The notes: generated by a model not told the origin, from the sequence alone. A stretch of DNA of 64,000 nucleotides from Batkoa obscura (GCA_030770535.1 JASVEC010000028.1:434001-498000); one strand, 5' to 3'. Positions 23,746-36,426 are shown, counted from the stretch's first letter. A program made the numbers and translations.

Positions 23746-24042
23746 TATGAGTTATTGTAACAACAGTACCTAATGTATTAGTACAATTAAATGAAAATAG
23801 TTTTTAATAACATAAATTTACAAAAATATTACTTACGTTGATTAATAACAATCTTTAACAAAAAATTATAAACAAATAAATTTTTACTTAAGTAAAATAA
23901 TAACGATTATAATAATATAGATAAATGAAAAATAAGTATTTTATTATTTTATTATTTTATTAAACATTATTTAAGACTGTTTAAAACATTTAAATCTTAA
24001 TGATAGATAACTAATGATAGTAAAGTATAAATTAATTATACA

Positions 24043-24148
24043 TATGGTGATGTATTTTTTTTGTTTAAGAATTTTACCAACAATCTTTCCACTCAAATAG
24101 CGCTTAAAAAATGAAAAAAATAATGAAACCAAAAAAAACATCCCCATA
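24043..24148 (+). mobile_element. MITE, ATATGGGG family, copy 6
   Basis: A 106 bp near-consensus copy in orientation A (TATGGTGATGT, TTTAAGAATTTTACCAAC, CAAATAGCGCTTAAAA, ACATCCCCATA). Confidence 0.85.
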
Positions 24149-24324
24149 TATTCTAATTTATTAATAATGTATGAAAGCTTTTTATTTACCTACATTTGAT
24201 AAACATAGATATATACTGTAGTATTAATTATAGGACCTAAGCTTATTAGTTACAACTATAGAATCAATTTAGTCAACCATACATTAGAAGTCCGAGCTCT
24301 CCATGTCAATTAGCAATGATCAAC

Positions 24325-24395
24325 AGCTTCCTGTAGGAATCAAACCCACAACCTGAGAATTAAACTCTCATACATTATCATTGTACTAAAGAAGC
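24325..24395 (-). tRNA. tRNA-like sequence, anticodon UUA, possibly a tRNA pseudogene
   Basis: A 71-nt cloverleaf can be drawn: acceptor GCTTCTT/AGGAAGC (one G-T pair), D arm GTAC/ATGT (three of four pairs), anticodon stem TGAGA/TCTCA with loop GTTTAAT (U33 present, anticodon TTA), a 4-nt variable loop, and T stem GTGGG/CCTAC with loop TTTGATT. The A-box (TAGTACAATGATAATG) and B-box (GGGTTTGATTCC) are close to consensus; the B-box C is changed to T. UUA would read the UAA stop codon. Because many genes here end in TAA, I think it more likely a decaying tRNA (71 nt resembles tRNA-Gly in arm lengths) than an active suppressor. Confidence 0.4.
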
Positions 24396-24640
24396 TCCCT
24401 GTTGGTTAGAATCAACTGGAACTGGTTTTATTTTTCACTTCTAAGGACGTTTCTAAAATAATCTCCCTTTTATGCGATCAATTTACTGGTAAAGATGCAT
24501 AATTGCAATAATTGAATTTTTTGTATGGAAAATATATTATATTTAGACATCTAAAATAACTGCTATTGCAACCAATAGCTTTTATTTTTTGTGCTCAAAA
24601 AAAAATCAAGCATTAATTTTTATATGGTTTTTTTAGCTAC

Positions 24641-24778
24641 TAATATGGATTTGATAGAGTGGAAAAACATGATGGCATAGAACATTTCTTTAACTACTAA
24701 TAAGTTTTTTCATAGTTGCTAACAACTGGACAACTATTCTGCGCCATCACACTTTTCCACTTCATCAAATCCATATTA
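24641..24778. repeat. Fold-back MITE with about 42 bp inverted arms
   Basis: The left arm starts TAATATGGATTTGATAGAGT and the right arm ends ACTTCATCAAATCCATATTA, its inverted complement with few mismatches. The arms extend about 42 bp (to GGCATAGAA / TTCTGCGCC), around a 50 bp centre. It is unrelated to the ATATGGGG family. No second copy noticed in this window. Confidence 0.7.
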
Positions 24779-25334
24779 AAATTTCATAAAATTTAATATT
24801 TACTTGGAACTTTTAATTAGTGATTTTATTTCATCGCTTATTAATAGTGTTAAAATTAATAAAAATAGCTATTATTAAGTTTTTTCTACTTTCTATATTA
24901 TTTTACTCAGCTTATTAAATTATTATGTATTTAAAGATGACAACATAAAAAGAAAGAATTAAATAAAATAACAGATAGGCTAAATAAGTTTTAGTTATTG
25001 CAGCTCACTGTGACCCAACTAACTACTCATTTAAGAATCAATATTAATTTAAAATTCAGCTTAATTATAATGATTAGGTTTTGAAAAAATTGGCTATATA
25101 AATGACTTGACTATAAAAATTACTACTAATAAATTCACAAAAGAGTTGCAATAGTCGTAAAATGTAAATTTAAAATAAAATTCAGGGAGACTTAGTGTTA
25201 AAAATAGAAAATTTAATAAAAAATCATGACATTTATAAATAAGTTCCATAATTTATAAGCTTTTAAACTTAAATTTTTTTTTCTTTTTTTTTTTTTATAA
25301 AACTTAGTTTTAAGTTTTATTTCTTTATTCTTCA

Positions 25335-25920
25335 ATGGATCTAACTCCCTCTATCAACAACAATACTATTTCTGAAAACGAAATTGAAATAGCTTCCAAT
25401 TATGCCATTAAAAATGGACTCAATCATGTCATCTATCGAGTTATGATCTATGGAAACAAACAACAAAAGACACTGTTAAGATTGAGTATATTAAAAACAT
25501 ATATATATCGATTTTTCATTATCTTTCCTATATTATTAATAACAACAGTATCAATTATACTTTATCATAATGACAGTTTTACATTTTATTCATATTTATT
25601 ACCATTATCTATCTTTTGTTTATTTGCTTTATTGATTCAATGTTGGGTAAGTATTTATTATTATATCATTCATTATATATATATACCCAACATAATCATT
25701 ATACTAACGTTTTCTTTAGTATCTTATCCATTGCTTACGATCCATAAAAAATCAAACTAATTATGTTAAATTTAATAGAAGAACAATGATTAAATTTCAA
25801 CTACAAGAAGCCAATGAAAGAGAACAACAATTAACTACAGGCGTTATTTCCTATGAGTTTGTTCCTCCTCCTAATTATCGAGAAGCTAATACATTACCTC
25901 CGGCTTATATACAAGGTTAA
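25335..25920 (+). CDS. Two-helix membrane protein with twin C-terminal PPxY motifs (PY family member 2)
   Basis: A 170-residue paralogue of the protein at 19.9 kb, from exons 25335-25646 and 25720-25920, with the intron at exactly the same place (after IQCW). The N-terminal motif is ASNYAIKNGLNHVIYRVMIY followed by GNKQQK. The helices lie at about residues 58-77 (YRFFIIFPILLITTVSIIL) and 83-107. The C-terminal tail is rich in charged residues (QLQEANEREQQ) and ends FVPPPNYREANTLPPAYIQG, with PPNY at 154-157 and PPAY at 164-167. Function is unknown; WW-domain binding through the PY motifs is predicted from the general property of PPxY peptides. A pyrimidine-rich tract with poly(T) lies just upstream of the ATG (25270-25334), as at the 19.9 kb copy. 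The downstream neighbour is the intact SDR copy 4. Confidence 0.85.
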
Positions 25921-25956
25921 ATTAAATGCAATGATTTTATTTAAGAATGAGTTATT

Positions 25957-26103
25957 ATTATTGCCAATTTATTATTATACTATTGCTAATTTATTATTAT
26001 ACTATTGCTAATTTATTATTATACTATTGCTAATTTATTATTATACTATTGCTAATTTATTATTATACTATTGCTAATTTATTATTATACTATTGCTAAT
26101 TTA
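25957..26103. repeat. 22 bp minisatellite
   Basis: About 6.5 nearly perfect copies of TATTGCTAATTTATTATTATAC, starting 37 bp after the stop codon of the PPxY gene and so probably within its 3' UTR. The first copy differs (TTGCCAAT). Confidence 0.9.
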
Positions 26104-26564
26104 ATTTTTTATTTTATTGTATTCTATATAAACTTTCAATGATTTTATAGAAAATCGGTAAGAAGATTAATACTAAAGAGCTTGCAGTTAAAAAATTTCA
26201 TTGCTTTTAAATAGTAACCAATTTTTTTAAAAGTTAAATTTAAAGGTTGTAATTTTTTATATATCCTTAGATTCACATTAAAAAATATTCAATACAATTT
26301 AAAAACTTGAAAAAACCTTTAACTGCAAACTGCTCTAATCCCGATCGAAGTTCCGAGTAATTACTATTTCAATTGAAAATTATAGTTTTAAAAAGACTTT
26401 TCAAAAACCACTTACCCTTACTTTGGGAGCTAAAAATAGAAGATTTAAAAATTCAATCATTTAAAGATGACATCATTATATAAAACCAAATGGAATAGAC
26501 TTCAATTACACTTTACTTTTTATTAGATTTCAAATAAAAACAATAAGATCTAAATATCAAAACA

Positions 26565-27922
26565 ATGAGTTTAACACCTAAGTATTCCAACAAAGCAGAA
26601 GAATCTCTCTTAAACTTTGCTACTTATTTCCCATTGCCTTATATCGTTAAAGCCGGTATAATGATGGTATTTTCAGTAATATTTTCACCATATTACTATT
26701 TCCTTGGCGAATATTCCAATGCTGAAAAACATGCTAATGAGTAAGCAACATTTGATTATCTCTATTATTTTACTAAGTTTATTTAATAATAATATTTCTT
26801 CAATAGATTGATTCAACAACATTTAAAAAATCATTCCAATGAAGAGAATAAAGTAGCTATTGTTACTGGTAATATTTAAGAGTTTAAGTAGTAAAAATTA
26901 ATATATTAAATTGAATTAAAGGTGGTAATACTGGTATTGGATTTGAAACCGCCCGTTGGTTAGTTAAAGCTAAATTTCATGTTATTTTAGGTAAATTTAA
27001 ATTAAAATAAATTAAATATTTAAAATAAAATTTAATTAATATAATCAACTTCTCTTAAACAGCTTGTCGTTCTCAAGAAAAAGCAGAAGTAGCTATTGAA
27101 AAGATCAAATCAGATTGTGGTCTTAATAGTAAAATTGAGTTCATTGCATTAGATTTAACTAGTTTTGATTCCGTGAAATCCTTTGTAAAAGAATTTGAGA
27201 GCAAAGATTTACCATTAAATTTATTAATCAATAATGCAGGAATTATGAAAATTCCTGAATTTGAACGTAGTAAAGATGGGTTTGAATTAACTTTTCAAGT
27301 GAATTATTTAAGTCACTTTTTATTATATAATTTATTAAAAGATAAATTAATTGCAACAAATAATTCAAAATTAATTAATTTATCTTCATTGGCTCATTAT
27401 ATGGGTATGTTTAGTTTATTATTAATTATTTGTAGTAAATTTGAATACTAAATTAAATTAATTAGCTTCTGATGGTGATTTTGAAGATATTAATAATTAT
27501 CAACAATATAATGATTTAGCTCATTATTCTAAAGCAAAAGCAGCTGTTGTTATGAGTACTTATGCATTTAAAAGACACATCTCCGATCAAGTACAATGTA
27601 AGTTTAAATTAATAATAAATATCATAATAATTTAATTAAGTTATATTTCTTAGGTTATGTAGTTCATCCAGGAGTTGTTAAAACTGAATTATTTCGATAT
27701 GATTCTATGGCGGATAAAGCAGTAGATATATTTGGAAATTATTTTATGAAAACACCTTTACAAGGAGCAATGACTACCTTAAGATTAGCTTTATTAGATA
27801 ATATTCCAAAAGATTCTTTATATTTTGCAGATGAATTACCAATGCAACCTAATTATTGGACTAAAGATATTGAATTACAAGATAAATTATGGAATTTATC
27901 AAAGAAATTAACTTGTATTTAA
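26565..27922 (+). CDS. Short-chain dehydrogenase/reductase, duplicated locus copy 4
   Basis: An intact SDR of 349 residues from six exons: 26565-26740, 26807-26868, 26922-26990, 27063-27404, 27466-27597 and 27654-27922. The N-terminal hydrophobic helix (PYIVKAGIMMVFSVIFSPYY) is a likely membrane anchor. The catalytic and cofactor motifs are TGGNTGIGFETARWL, LACRSQEKAEVA, LDLTSFDSVKSF, LLINNAGIMKIPEF, LSSLAHYMG, YSKAKAAVVM and YVVHPGVVKTELF. Exon sizes equal those of the 20.8 kb copy, so the two are recent paralogues, but this one is transcribed in the same direction as its PPxY neighbour whereas the other is convergent. The substrate is unknown; RDH/WWOX-like SDRs act on retinoids, sterols or other lipids. 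Confidence 0.92.
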
Positions 27923-28071
27923 AGAGATTAACTATTCATTAACTTTATTATATTAATATAATATGAATATTATAATATATATATATATTAAGAAATAAAA
28001 AAATAACAGTTTTATTATAATATTAAAATTTATTAAATATTAATTATGATTTATTTTATGTATCTATTGTA

Positions 28072-28104
<33 letters not shown>

Positions 28105-28906
28105 TATATAAATAAAAGATGAGTTTTAAAATAAATTATAGTTATATTAATAGTATAAATACACTATAAAATAATTATTTCTAGTTTATCAATAATTACT
28201 TTATTAGTAAAATATTTTATTTTTATTTTACTAAGCTATTTATTTTTAATTGAATTTTATATTTAAATTTATAAAACTAATAATTGTATACCTACAAATA
28301 AATCAACTTAAATAAAATAATTAATTATCAATTAAAACCCCAAAGTATAATTAATTTTATTTACTAAATTTAATACCCCTTCGTCTTTACCCAATTCATA
28401 CTTCTCTTACTTATCTCAACATCCCCTGAATTTATTTGAACTTCCAGTGACTTAAAAATGATTCAATAGCTCATCCCTTAATTAAAATCTTAATAAAAAT
28501 AAATTCTTATCTGAAAATAAACTTTAAAATATTAGAAATAATGATAACATCCTTATCCACTCCTATATTATTATTAGTTATTATTAATTATTATTAATTA
28601 TTATTAATTATTATTATTAGTTGATTTTAATATCAAAATATTCCCTATTAATTAATCAAAACTTAATATCTTAACTCTGATAAAAGTTAACCCTAAATAA
28701 AATTCAATTTAACAACTTACAGAGTTTATTGAGATTGAAAGTGTGATAATAAAATAAGGAAAATATAAAATCAATGATACTAATTAATGAGGGTAAATTA
28801 AGATCGTGATGCTGCAATAAAAGCGGATAAAAGATTCCTAAAAGGCTAGATTCGGAGTATGGAAAGAACCGATGAGTTGAGATTGTCAATGTTAGTTAAT
28901 GAAAAT

Positions 28907-28954
<48 letters not shown>

Positions 28955-29170
28955 CATTAATAATGAATAATTAATATAAAAATACAGACTAAATATTACT
29001 AATTAAAAAATTAAAAAAGCATTAATATTTTTTTTAATTAAATAATACAATTAATAATGACAATTAAGAAGAGGAAATGAGAAAGAATATATTAACTTAA
29101 ACAAAATAAATGATGATAAATAAAGTACCCCTTTCCTTATTTTAATTCCTTCTTTTTTTATCTAACGGAA
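27923..29170. other. Intergenic region with simple repeats
   Basis: No gene seen. It holds TTA/AAT microsatellite tracts (about 28075-28102, 28565-28620 and 28909-28953). A 61-codon frame at 28889-28704 has no family features. Confidence 0.5.
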
Positions 29171-29896
29171 TCAAACATATTCCGGTGGAGGTGAATTTAA
29201 ATTAGAAGAAAAATAAGATGGTGGTAAACTCAAAGATTCTAAAAAATTAGTCGCAAATTGATTCCTTTGTTGATTTTCTTTACGTGAAAATTTACTAGCT
29301 AATCGATAATTTGATCTTAAATAAGTATCTTTATTTCTACAGGATTTATGATAATGTAACCACCACTAAAAGAAAACATAAAGTAGTTAATTATTTGTAA
29401 TATAAGTTATAAAATATAATAAATAAATAAATAAATAACTTACTAGAAATTGAGAAAATAAATAAATTAATGGAAATATTAATGCAATTAAAAATGACAT
29501 AAAAAAAGAACCAACAATATAAATTAAACAAACTGCACCAGTAACAATTAGTCCTATCACTAATAAACATAATCCAATTCGAATCCAGAATGTTCTTTTA
29601 ATACTTTGTTGAAATTGATAATGTTCTTTTTCACTTCCATACATCATTACTTTATATAAATCTTTAGGTATTAAAGTACTAAAAGCATAATTAGATTTAA
29701 TTCGTATGGGCTCTGAATGTTCTTCGTAACTGGGTAATTGAGTATCAATACTTATTCGTTCAAATATCTCTAGTGTAGGGTTGGTAGATAGCATTAAATT
29801 ATCATTTATATTTACTGTTGATGTTATATTTTGTTCTGTAATAAGAGTTGTGGTGGGGACGATAGTAGTAGTAGTAGTAATATTGATATTTGACAT
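29171..29896 (-). CDS. Two-helix membrane protein with twin PPxY motifs (PY family member 3, divergent)
   Basis: A 215-residue protein from exons 29896-29444 and 29365-29171. The N-terminus is a Thr-rich extension of about 60 residues. The family motif appears as LYKVMMYGSEKEHYQFQQSI, followed by two long hydrophobic segments (RIGLCLLVIGLIVTGAVCL and FLIALIFPLIYLFSQFL). Exon 2 starts WWLHYHKSCRNKDTYLRSNY, equivalent to YLIHSLRSIKN..YIRLN, and ends SLPPSYFSSNLNSPPPEYV with PPSY (199-202) and PPEY (211-214). Sequence identity to the 19.9/25.3 kb copies is low, but the domain order, the intron position after the second helix and the twin PY motifs are retained. That conservation argues the PPxY pair is functionally important. 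The Thr/Ser-rich N-terminus could be a target for modification (inference). Confidence 0.82.
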
Positions 29897-32800
29897 AATA
29901 ATGATGAATAATTCTACAACCGAATTTATATAAAAAAAAGTCTAAAGAATAAATAAAAATAAAAATAAAAAAGAAATGAAAATTAATTCAAAGATTTTGT
30001 TTTTGAATTAACCCCTTCGTTTTCTATTTATATGTTTTAATAATTTATCATTATCGCTTGTTTTATGATTTGATATTCATGCTTTTTTTAAAATAATAAT
30101 TTTGCCTCTTTTTTTTATCTTTTTTTTGATTTTACCTTTTTCATTTTTATAAACGTTGCTTTCATCCTTAATTGATAAAGTAAATTAATTGGTTCTCTAT
30201 GCTTGGTTCTAAATTAATTGAATATTAATCCCCCTTTGAATTACTAGTTTTTTTATAGTAAACAATAGGAAAGTACAACATGGAAATAATAGCGAAATAG
30301 AATAATCTAGTTATCCCGAAATAAAATATCAATATTGAATTTTTTATTGAATTTTTTATTGAATTTTTTATTGAATTTTTTAATTATTTTTTGATCTTAA
30401 TATAGCTTAATTAATTATGAACTCAATGTGAAATTGCATTATATTATTGATTTCATATTAGTAATTGTTTTTTTTATTACTATTCTTTATTTAATATTCA
30501 TTTTATGTTATTTCATATAATATCTTTTACTTTATATTTTTTAGAATTTACTAGAAACAAAAGCTTATTTAAAAATCCTCTATCGTTCCACGTCACTTTA
30601 CCATCAGTAAGATCCATCAAAATTAATCACCATATTATTCAACTTTTTCTTGGCTTTGGTTGAGTTTGCAATCTTTTTTAGACCTTAAATCACTGTTTTT
30701 TCTCTTAATAAGTAGTTTGAATTTTTGCAACTTTGATAAATTTCAGTACAAAAATACGGAACTGGATATTTTCTATCGGAAGATATTATTAAGGATAAGA
30801 TATTAATTAACTATAGAAGAGAAGGAAGATATCAATTATCAAAATAGAAAATAAGAATAAATAAAATATCAGTAATCAGAAAAAGAAAAATCAATTAAAA
30901 ATTTATAATCATATTTATTCTATAACTATATCTATACTAATTCCATAATTATTCTATATCCTATAGTATTTTATAACTAATATATATTCTATAACTATAG
31001 TTATAAATATAGTTATAACTATAACATGTCCTTTACACTTCCCTTTCTATTACTTTGATCTTTATATTTATTAAGTTCTATATTCAAAGTGATTCTACTT
31101 TATCCCATTATTAAATTTAATATAATAACTGAATTCATTAAATTAACCTGATAATCACGTAATGTAATTTATTAAGTTATAAAAAAAGACAAAATTGCAA
31201 TCACCAAAGTGAGTAAAGTGATAATTTTGTTCAATCCTTGCTTGAAAGTCCGAAAATTTAAGTTTATACGTAAAATAAATAATAAATTATTATTTGAATT
31301 AATATAAATTTTAAGAAACTATTTTTAATGTTTTTAATATATTGTATTACTTTATCCATAAAATCATAATATGGTTAACTTCAAATAATATTATATTGAT
31401 GTTTTAATTAATTAATTAATTAACTATTTATTTTATTTTTATTTTATTTTTTATTTTATTTTGTTTTAAAATACTGGAATAATAGCTTCACTTACTTCAA
31501 TATTATTAGTTATTCTATTGTAGACTTTAAAATAAACCAGTTTTATAAATTGAAAAGTACCAACATCTTTTAAGTAGGGGTTAAATATTTATTTTAAATG
31601 AACAAGATATCAGTTTACTTTATTTATACAATACTTAAAATTAGTAGTTTCTATTTATATTATTTTTACTGTAATTAAATCATTAAAATTAAAAAACTCA
31701 ATAAAATACCAACAATTGCTTTATTGAACAATATGTTATAGGCTTAATTATTAATAAAATCCGGTTTACACGGGACTTTATAAATTTTTATAAGGCTTAA
31801 ATTACTTTTTTTTCAAAGTCAATGTTAGGAGTTAAGGGCTTAGAAAAAGGATAATCGGGTTATAACGTGATTAAAAAGTAATAAATAAAGTTAAATAATT
31901 TTTATTTTATATTTGAAAATGTAAAAAATTATAAAATTCGAATCATAATATATGCTCTAAAATTTAGTTTTTATTTCAAAATGAAGAGTTAATTGACTAA
32001 TTAAGTCAAATCCTTGAGTTTATTAATTGGAACAGTTCATTAAATAATGTATTAAAAATAGAATGTTAAGTTTTTGAATTCATAAATTGTAAATCGTAAA
32101 TCGTAAATTAGTATATTTTTATTAGATAAAATAAGAGTTGAATATTAAATAACTTTGCAATTCTTATCAAATTACACAAAATTGAAGTTCGCAGTAAAGA
32201 TTTAAAATGATTTAAAATGATTTAAAATATAAAATTTTAATTACTATTTTTAATAATAAAACCATAATATTCAAAATATAATAAATTAAATACAAGAGGT
32301 GTTTAACCGTGTGTGTAATATCAAGGGTAGTAATAATAATAGTAAAAAGAGAAATAAAGGTTTAAGATAAAACCAAAAAATTATAAAAATAATCTTTTAG
32401 ATCTAATATTTTATGACACATTATGTATTAAATATAATTTAGGGTTTTAAAACTTGAATTTATATTTTAAAATTTTTAAAAATAAAATAATAGTATGTTT
32501 AGAACCAATTTAAAGTAGCATTATTTTTCCCGCTAAATTACAAATTATTGCCAAGTAACCTAAATAAAGCTCAATAAGAACTATTTTTTTAATAAATATT
32601 ATTCTAAATACTTAAATTATAATACTGAATCATGGTTAAATTATTATATTAATGTTATATTATATTGGTCTATTTATTGATATTTATTAAACATTTGATC
32701 AAACATTTGATCCTTATTTGACGCTTAATCCATTTATTTGCCTTAGTTTAGCCTTAAACCTTGGTTTCACCTACTATTAGAACTCAAGTTCATAAAATTA

Positions 32801-33099
32801 AGCCAATTAAATTTCTTATTTAAAAAGTTAATTTACTGTAAATTTCTAAAAAAAATACTAACAAATATTTGAATCATAGCTTTGTAATGTTTCATTTATT
32901 CTTATCGTTCATGCTAAATACAAAATTTAAGGGATCTCATTATTAATCCTTGAATTATCATTTGATGCTAATAGGGAAACTCAAGCATTTATTAAAAAAG
33001 TATAAATACTCAAGATGTGGAAGATTCAATTTTATTTCAAAATCAAAAATAATAATAATATTTTCTATTTAATAATTAAATAACATAACATAACATAAC
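29897..33099. other. Intergenic region, no gene seen
   Basis: Highly AT-rich. It contains a 12 bp direct repeat (GAATTTTTTATT, about four copies, 30335-30381) and a palindromic TATAACTATAGTTATA cluster near 30970-31025. It ends in the promoter of the 33.1 kb gene, where a TATA-like AGTATAAATA (about 33000) and AACAT pentamer repeats (33081-33100) precede the ATG. Confidence 0.5.
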
Positions 33100-33636
33100 A
33101 TGGAGATCTTACCATCTAACAATACCTCCAAATTCCAACTCCATAGTAAAAATAAAAAGTCCTTTGGCTTTAACAAAGAAGGTTTAAAGATTCATATGGT
33201 TAATGATGAATATTATCAACTCTTAAATAACGAAGATAAACAAGTCATTTACAATATCTATATCGATTATAATGTCAAAGTATTACAAATTATGGACCAA
33301 CGTAATACTTTAGTTGGTAAAATGGAAATGAAGTTTGATAATGTTTGGATTATCACAAGACAAAGTCAAATCACATCTACATTAAGATTTTTGAATAAAG
33401 CTTTATGGTCCTTACAAGTCTATGACGATAATATTGCTCAATCCTATCAAATTAATCATGATTTAAAGAAAGGTTGGTTAGTTAAAACATTTTTAAATGA
33501 TGGAGATTATTTAGCCAAATTATCTACTTCCTTCTTCCATATGCTTCCTAATATTAAGCTTAAGTCCTCATCTCAAAACTTGAATTATAGCTTTGCCCTA
33601 ACGCTATTTTTGGTCAAAATCATCGAAAGATTTTAA
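33100..33636 (+). CDS. Hypothetical protein, possible LURP-one/tubby-like fold
   Basis: A single-exon 178-residue protein with no signal peptide or membrane helix. The strand-rich order IYIDYNVKVLQIMDQRNTLVGK, VWIITRQSQITSTLRFL, LWSLQVYDDN, KGWLVKTFLNDGDYLAKLST and the C-terminal hydrophobic helix YSFALTLFLVKIIERF recall LURP-one-related/phospholipid-scramblase-like barrels, which end in a buried helix. The match is by pattern only and no diagnostic motif is present. The ATG lies at the end of a short AACAT tandem repeat, with a TATA-like element about 100 bp upstream. Spacing and codon use suggest a real gene. Confidence 0.6.
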   Translation: MEILPSNNTSKFQLHSKNKKSFGFNKEGLKIHMVNDEYYQLLNNEDKQVIYNIYIDYNVKVLQIMDQRNTLVGKMEMKFDNVWIITRQSQITSTLRFLNKALWSLQVYDDNIAQSYQINHDLKKGWLVKTFLNDGDYLAKLSTSFFHMLPNIKLKSSSQNLNYSFALTLFLVKIIERF

Positions 33637-36394
33637 TCTGTATTATCTTATTGTATTGATTACATTATGATTGTATTTTATTTCCATTAATCAAAAAGTT
33701 TTTTGCTATTGAGATAGCTTTGCCTTATTTTGTTTGCATTAAGTGCTGCCTGTAATTATAATTAATAAAAAGTAACAAAAAATATTTATTCTTTTTTGCA
33801 TTAAAAAAATGGTTAATAATAAATATTTATTTCATTAAAAGGTGATATTCTTTAAATTAACGTTAAAAATTAATAAAATAATGAAAGGCTAGATTTTTAA
33901 ATAAATAAATTAAATCATGGCTATGAAATTTCAAATAAATTGCATAATAAAATGACCCAACCACTGTTAATAACCACTTAAATATAGAACTATTAATAGA
34001 CAATAACAATTTTAATATTATTCGTAAAATTAATATATTTAATAATAAACAACTATTAATAAAAATTTAAAAATAAGCTACGTAGTATAAAAAATTATAT
34101 GTGAAATAATAATAGATTATTAAAATAAATTTTATTATTTCATAATATGAATATCAATAAAAAATAATATTTTATTTTAATAAAAGTTGTAAGTTTAAAA
34201 TATTCAATAAAATCAGTAAATAGTTAATTATAATAATATTAAGTGATAATCAACTAAATAATATTTCAAAATAATAAAACAAAGATAGTCAACTAACAAA
34301 TATCTTAGAATAATAAACGTTTATTTTTTTATATTTTTAGTACCAAATTTAATAAATTAAATTAATATTAGTAAAATTAATTTTTATCTATATTGTTTCA
34401 AACATGATTTAGAATTTAATTACATCTAAAAATTGATATTTTCATCCTCTTTATTTTATACTGTCATTTAACTTTAATAAGTATTTATTATTACTTTTTA
34501 ATATTATCATAGATGAAACATTGATATTTTAAGTTAGTTTACGAAAATTTTTTAGCTTTCATTTTTTATTTTATTGTCATTAAATATTATAGTTATCATA
34601 TTCTAATATTACCGTTAAAATAATAATTCAAATTATAATATACGAATATATATATATCTATAATTTTATTATTACTGAAATCAATAATTAATAATATCAA
34701 CGAAACAATGATAAACTCAGGTTAATAATACTTTAAAATTCCTACTTTTTATCCTTCCACCCTTTTTTTGATAATGTCATCAAACTTTAATATAAATTAT
34801 GAATATTTTAATCATCTTATTTGAAACCTTGATGTACAATATTATAATATTCAAACTTTTTACATATTTCCACATCATTGAACCTTATTAAATTCTCCCG
34901 CTTTTAGATCTTAGAAGCGGGAATACACTTCTTTTCCCGTGTTTTTTTAAATGTGATGATTTCTTTTATAATTGGCTTACTATATAATTATTATAAAAAT
35001 AAATGTTATTTATATACTTAGAATTTTATTTTTATTTTTTTAATGTAATAAATTTAAAAGCTCTTTTTTAATTGTGTGTTGTAATTTACTTTTTCCACGT
35101 AAATTAAATTAACCTGAATGAATTAATATCCCATCTTATGGCGATCTTTGAAGCAAAGTAATAGAAAATTAACAAAAAAAACTCTAAACTAACAGCCTCT
35201 TTATTTTTTAATAAAAATGCTTATGAAATTTAGCAAGGAAGATGTAATAAGATTTTATCTTATTTATTTATTTATTTTAAATTAACTAAAAACTATTTGT
35301 GATAGTAAATAATCACTAAAGAACATTAAAATTAAAGTAATGATTTTGTAACAACTAATTCATTAACAACTTACAATATTATTATAATTTCCGATTATAT
35401 TAGAGTTTTACCTTGATAATTTATTGAAAGAGTTCCACTATAAATTTTATTTAAACAACATACAGCAATAGTGAATTCTATACAATAACTTTTTTAAACG
35501 TAACTAAAATTTATTATATATAAGTTTTGACTTATAAATAATAATAAATAGATTGGAACTTAATTAATTGAAAACATAACTATATTAACTATAAATAATA
35601 AATAATAAATAATGATAATGCATTAGTAACAGAAGCTATTAAAAAGAGCCACCTCAACATATATTTAACGCCATAACAACATTAATTTAATACAATTAAA
35701 CCATGTAACAATCATGCCATCATTCTCATGCTTCATTCAAATAAAGAGTTGAATTTTCACAGCTTTAACGTCAACCTCTTATTTTAGCTTTAAAAAAGCT
35801 AAAATGATTGTCACCACTTAAAACTGTATGCTAAAATATGGCTTTATTTTTTAGCATATCTTGATAGCCATCATTTTATAAATAAATAAATTAATAGGGT
35901 CTTTATATAAAAGCCTATCTTTTTCTATGTAAAGGTATGCTTTATATTTGCTGCTTAAGGTGAATTCAAAGGCTGCTATTCTTTTTCGAATATTTAGTTG
36001 ATTGTCAATTGAAGTTTATTTTAAACTTTTATTCAAACTTAACTTACTCAAAATACTCTAAGTTACTAACTACTTCAGTATAAGCAACTTTTTGAAATTT
36101 AAGCTACCATCTTCTTTTTGCCCACTTTTCGCACACTGTATATTATGCCGATTTTAATGGAAATGCAAATTCTAAAGTTGGAAGTTCAGATTCCGAAATC
36201 AAATTATGGTTTTTTTAAAAGCTGCTGATGATAGGTTAAAGTTATAAGTTGTTTTAGGATATAAAAAGTGATGACTTTTGAAAGATTAGATGTGATATTG
36301 AGGGTATAGTGTGGTAATAATGATAATATCAATGAAGTTAATAAATGCTAGTAAGTAATTATAGTATAGAATAACAACTATCAAGTTTTAATAA

Positions 36395-36426
<32 letters not shown>

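Noticed and set aside
28075-28953. Possible CRISPR-like or satellite structure
   Set aside because: Only trinucleotide (AAT/TTA) microsatellites without spacers; ordinary simple repeats in an AT-rich genome.
33081-33104. AACAT pentamer repeat at the start of the 33.1 kb gene as a regulatory element
   Set aside because: Only four units; may simply be slippage sequence in the 5' UTR. No evidence for a regulatory role.
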